Assembly: GCA_018831195.1 (NCBI GenBank)
Contig: JAHJDP010000011.1
Location: forward strand, 1-57,359
Reading direction: 5' to 3'
Length of the DNA stretch: 57,359 nt
DNA from: Candidatus Eisenbacteria bacterium
GTDB lineage: Bacteria; Eisenbacteria; RBG-16-71-46; CAIMUX01; JAHJDP01
Shown: piece after piece, positions 54,211 to 57,359 of the stretch
How positions within the stretch are numbered: position 1 is the first letter of the stretch
Layout: each line of letters begins with the position of its first letter
Made by a program: the position numbers and the translations under genes
Notes under the pieces: model-generated
Database searches by the model: none
The model's input: only the letters and a program-made list of their open reading frames with translations
Told to the model about the DNA's origin: nothing

Positions 54211-56454
54211 ATGCGACGGTATGCGCTCGTGATTGTGGCTCTCTCAGTGTTGATCCTGCTTCCCCCATGGCCGAGTCCATCCCAGGCGGACTGCATCGCC
54301 TATAACAACTACGTTCATGCTCTTGATGTCATTTATCCTGCCGGCTACTTACGATCCATGGTCTATCAGGCCCCTTATCTCTATGTCGTCAGTGATGATA
54401 GCCTTTTAACAATCTTGGATGCCGCGGACCCCGGGGCGCTTCAGGTGATCGGCTCACTTGAACTCCCCGCCCAACCGCGCAAAATCGACATACGGGGATC
54501 GGTAGCTTACCTCGTCTATGCTTTCTCGAATCAGCTCCAGCTGGTTGACATCTCTGATCCGTATACGCCACAAACATTGGGATCCCTTCTTATCCCTGCC
54601 GGGCCGCAGAGCGTTGCCGCCACAGAATCCTATGTTTATGTTCCGGCTTGGGATTATGGCGAGGACAATCACGGCCTCTACGTGGTGGACGTCACCAAGC
54701 CCCTGACCCCTTTCGTTGTCGGCCGAGTGGAGCTGAACCACTATCCACGCCATGTGATCCTTTCGGAACCTCTCGCTTTTGCCATCGATTCCGGCGATCT
54801 GTGGGTGCTCGATATTTCTACGCCGCAACAACCGAAGCCGCTTGGCTCCATCGGGATCCCAGGTGAATCAGCCTACTTGGCGGCCCGGGACGAATATGTT
54901 TTTGTGGTCTGTGACGCCGGAGAATACCCCGCCACGGGAAACGGTCTCTACATGATCAATATCAGCGATCCCGCCGATCCCTGGATCGAGGGAGTTTATG
55001 ACGCCGAAGGAGCGCCTTCCTATCACGTGGGACTGTGGGAACAGTATGCGATCGTCGGTACGCATGGCGGAGGATTCGCCTTCATCGACATTTCAGATCC
55101 CTCCAACATGCACATCGTTGACACCATCGGCATGCAACCAAACCCGGGGGATTTTGCCGTCGACGGTTCGATCCTCTTCGCCCGCTCCTACTCGATCGCA
55201 TCCTATAAACTCATCAATCCGATGACACCCGCCCCCGTCGCCAGCGTGCTCGAAACGGAACAATCAAGAGCCATCACATCCCAGGGTGATTATGCCTACA
55301 CCCTTCGCGATCGGGGCCTGGAGTTCTGTGTCGTCGATCTCTCTGACTCGGATCATCCGTTCAAGATAGGCAGCAAGATCCTTGACCTGGATTCCGGCGG
55401 TGATGTAGCCCTCACCGAACAAAATCGCAATGGATTGTTCGCCTATGTCGCCGAGGGTGGCGATAATGATGGCTTTCACGTAATCGACATCAACGATCCG
55501 GCTGATCCCGAGCCCGTTAATTTCATTCCGCTCGACCATTATCCGAGTGATTTCGAGGTGGAAGGGAACTACCTCTATGTGATGGCCGGCTACCTCGGCC
55601 TCCTGACTTATGATATTAGCGACCCGGTAGAGCCGGAATACATCAGCAGCATCGGATTCGGATATAGCGCGTCAATGACCAAGGCGGTGGGATCCATGCT
55701 CTATGTCGGCCGGAGAGTTAGCAACCATTCAGATCTGATCATCATCGACGCCGCCGATCCCTATGATCCACAGATCGTGGGGACGAGTTCCGAACCGGAA
55801 ACGCCTTGTGAATATTGGATCGAAGAGACCATTCTTTATATCGCGGATGGCTGGGGGGGATTGCTCATTATGGACATCAGTGATCCAGAGAATCCCACGC
55901 CGATCAGCCGCTTGCGAACCGGGAGCAACGTTCAAGCCCTTGTCATCGAGAATGATGTCGCCTACCTCGCCGACACGGCAGAGCGCTCGGGGCTCCATTT
56001 GGTGGATGTTTCCAACCCGGCTATTCCCTCCCTGGTCGGCTACTATCCCTGTTCCTTCCCTTGTGATCTCGAGCTGATCCATGGGCATGTCCTCATCGCA
56101 ACCTACAATGAGAATTTGGAAGTGGCGCCCCTCGAATGCGGCGGCATCATCGATGTTGATGATTCGCAACCGGCATGGGCCGGTTTCGGCATGTCCATCC
56201 ACCCCAATCCCAGCTTCGACCGCGTCTCGGTGCGCTTGGTGACGCCCGCAAAGGAGATGACTCGTTTGACGGTGCACGATGTTCAGGGCCGGCTCATCGA
56301 CCAACTTCACTGGGGTCCGCTTGCCGCTGGAACGCACCACTTTCAATGGGATGGCCGGCGCCGTGATGGGAGGGCCATGCCGGTGGGTGTCTATTATCTG
56401 CGTTACCTATCCGGCAGGCTGTTGAAGAGTCAGTCTATTGTCTTGGTTCGGTGA
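54211..56454 (+). CDS. Second LVIVD-repeat surface protein
   Basis: The 747 residues start with a signal peptide (ALVIVALSVLILLPPWPSPSQA). More than ten LVIVD-type blades follow (for example LYVVSDDSLLTILDAADPGA and GGLLIMDISDPENPTPISRL), of uneven length and well diverged, unlike the uniform repeats of the protein at 49114. A FlgD/Por-type end follows (MSIHPNPSFDRVSVRLV to KSQSIVLVR). AGGAGGTGATCC lies directly before ATG 54211. The two proteins share the opening pattern CIxYxxYxH and are paralogues by architecture. Confidence 0.88.
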   Translation: MRRYALVIVALSVLILLPPWPSPSQADCIAYNNYVHALDVIYPAGYLRSMVYQAPYLYVVSDDSLLTILDAADPGALQVIGSLELPAQPRKIDIRGSVAYLVYAFSNQLQLVDISDPYTPQTLGSLLIPAGPQSVAATESYVYVPAWDYGEDNHGLYVVDVTKPLTPFVVGRVELNHYPRHVILSEPLAFAIDSGDLWVLDISTPQQPKPLGSIGIPGESAYLAARDEYVFVVCDAGEYPATGNGLYMINISDPADPWIEGVYDAEGAPSYHVGLWEQYAIVGTHGGGFAFIDISDPSNMHIVDTIGMQPNPGDFAVDGSILFARSYSIASYKLINPMTPAPVASVLETEQSRAITSQGDYAYTLRDRGLEFCVVDLSDSDHPFKIGSKILDLDSGGDVALTEQNRNGLFAYVAEGGDNDGFHVIDINDPADPEPVNFIPLDHYPSDFEVEGNYLYVMAGYLGLLTYDISDPVEPEYISSIGFGYSASMTKAVGSMLYVGRRVSNHSDLIIIDAADPYDPQIVGTSSEPETPCEYWIEETILYIADGWGGLLIMDISDPENPTPISRLRTGSNVQALVIENDVAYLADTAERSGLHLVDVSNPAIPSLVGYYPCSFPCDLELIHGHVLIATYNENLEVAPLECGGIIDVDDSQPAWAGFGMSIHPNPSFDRVSVRLVTPAKEMTRLTVHDVQGRLIDQLHWGPLAAGTHHFQWDGRRRDGRAMPVGVYYLRYLSGRLLKSQSIVLVR

Positions 56455-56527
56455 TTGTCCGTCAGACACTCACCTTAACGCGCCATGTCGGCCGAACCCG
56501 CATCAGGCAGAAAGAGAAGCAGGCCGT

Positions 56528-57328
56528 ATGCAACCCCCAGCAGGCCCCAAACGATCCTTGTCTTTTGTCTGCTTTCTGATCATCTGGGTCTGCTCCTCAC
56601 ACTCCGGATCATGTCAAACCTATCACAATATGCCCACCAGGCTGCCGGCCGACTGGCCGGCCCGCTCCACAATGACCCCCGAGCGGGCCTTCAACCCGGC
56701 CCACCCACAGACTTATACTATTCACCACCCAGGCCTCTTCGATAAAACCAACGCCTGGGTGGTGCTGAGCCTGGGAACCGCCGCCTCTATCAGCCGGCGT
56801 TTCGAACGGGATAAAAGCATTCCACAAAGGATCGACCGTTCCGGTCTGGATTTCGTGATGGATTTCGCCGACCAGTACGGCGGCGGCGTGACGCTTGGCC
56901 TCACCGCGCTCGGATTCATGGCGCTGGGCGGGACGACAAGCAACCCACAGTTGACGCAAGCCGGCACGGAACTCACATCATCCCTTATGGCCGCCGCCGG
57001 AATAACCTGGGCCCTGAAAATCAGCTTCGATAGGCGACGGCCCAATGGCGGATCGTATTCCTTTCCCTCGGGCCATACTTCAACCGCTTTTGCCGCGGCG
57101 CCGGTTCTTTATAGAAATTTCGGCCCCCTTATCGGTTCGGCGGCCTATACAATGGCGGTAATGACCGGAATCTCCCGGATGGAAGACAACAAACATTACA
57201 TGACGGATGTTTTTGCGGGGGCGATTATCGGCATTGTCGCCGGGCGTACACTCTCGTATCAGAGTCCGATCCGCCTCACGGCGCCAAAGGACGGCTTCGG
57301 GCTTGGGATAACGTATAAGTTTAACTAG
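56528..57328 (+). CDS. PAP2-family phosphatase
   Basis: From ATG 56528 the product has 266 residues, with a signal-like segment (LSFVCFLIIWVCSSHSGS). The phosphatase motifs are KISFDRRRP (KX6RP), PSGH in YSFPSGHTSTAFAA and SRMEDNKHYMTD (SRX5HX3D), all complete. The end, GFGLGITYKFN, looks like a single barrel strand. Such enzymes dephosphorylate undecaprenyl pyrophosphate or phospholipids in the envelope. The ribosome-binding site before 56528 is weak; the frame is open from 56438, where it would overlap the LVIVD stop. Confidence 0.85.
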   Translation: MQPPAGPKRSLSFVCFLIIWVCSSHSGSCQTYHNMPTRLPADWPARSTMTPERAFNPAHPQTYTIHHPGLFDKTNAWVVLSLGTAASISRRFERDKSIPQRIDRSGLDFVMDFADQYGGGVTLGLTALGFMALGGTTSNPQLTQAGTELTSSLMAAAGITWALKISFDRRRPNGGSYSFPSGHTSTAFAAAPVLYRNFGPLIGSAAYTMAVMTGISRMEDNKHYMTDVFAGAIIGIVAGRTLSYQSPIRLTAPKDGFGLGITYKFN

Positions 57329-57359
57329 ACAATATAGGCCGACTGTTGCGCGCTGTGAA

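Noticed and set aside
1-57359. In-frame UGA (selenocysteine) extensions and tRNA genes, sought because selB is present
   Set aside because: By eye no gene ending in TGA continues with conserved family sequence, and no cloverleaf with a GTTCGAATC-type arm was found. A tRNAscan or SECIS search would be decisive.

Overview
The window looks like a chromosomal segment of an uncultured, Gram-negative-type bacterium (lipoproteins, an outer-membrane barrel, a TonB-like protein). The long tandem propeller proteins with FlgD/Por-type C-terminal domains, the heme-c barrel, SelB and the moderately high GC suggest an FCB-related candidate phylum (Eisenbacteria/Latescibacteria-like). That placement is inference; no rRNA or tRNA is visible to test it. 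I see no CRISPR array, insertion sequence or phage.

Layout. 1-5.5 kb: the 3' end of dinB, a hexapeptide acetyltransferase, the ribosome-rescue factor RqcH/NFACT and an alpha-glucan phosphorylase, closed by a strong intrinsic terminator. 5.6-6.9 kb: a three-gene DUF2089 / membrane protein / SHOCT-like operon with a clear sigma70-type promoter. 7.1-11 kb: a heterodimeric ABC exporter. 11-14.6 kb: a secreted beta-propeller, an RsbRD-N domain protein and a barrel with a c-type heme motif. 14.6-19.3 kb: murA-selB and an AAA_14/DUF4143 ATPase. 19.4-26.9 kb: a GH44 glycosidase, an 885-residue tandem tyrosine-phenol-lyase-like fusion, a frameshifted glycosyltransferase-like gene, a PflX-type radical SAM protein and a small secreted protein. 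27.2-31 kb: the conserved rho-rpmE-prfA-prmC cluster. 31.1-39.9 kb: a TPR lipoprotein coupled to a KARI-like protein with substituted catalytic residues, then priA, a two-gene response-regulator set, tsaD and a TonB-C-like protein. 40.5-48.8 kb: a CefD-like PLP enzyme, an ECF sigma factor coupled to a membrane VWA protein, an M1 peptidase with a barrel-like C-terminal region and a small Cys-rich membrane protein. 49.1-57.3 kb: two LVIVD propeller proteins, a GbsR-like regulator with its own operator, an FGE-like protein, a LOG-family protein and a PAP2 phosphatase.

The most striking item is the fused lyase at 21681-24338. Its two halves have lost complementary sets of active-site residues. 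The N-terminal half lacks the PLP lysine and phosphate-binding loop but keeps the residues that this family donates across the subunit interface. The C-terminal half keeps the PLP site but has lost those donated residues. The simplest reading is an obligate intramolecular pseudo-dimer with one composite active site. Other items worth checking are the KARI-like protein, the sigma/VWA pair, the GbsR-like promoter-operator and the exactly 126-bp tandem repeats of the first LVIVD protein.
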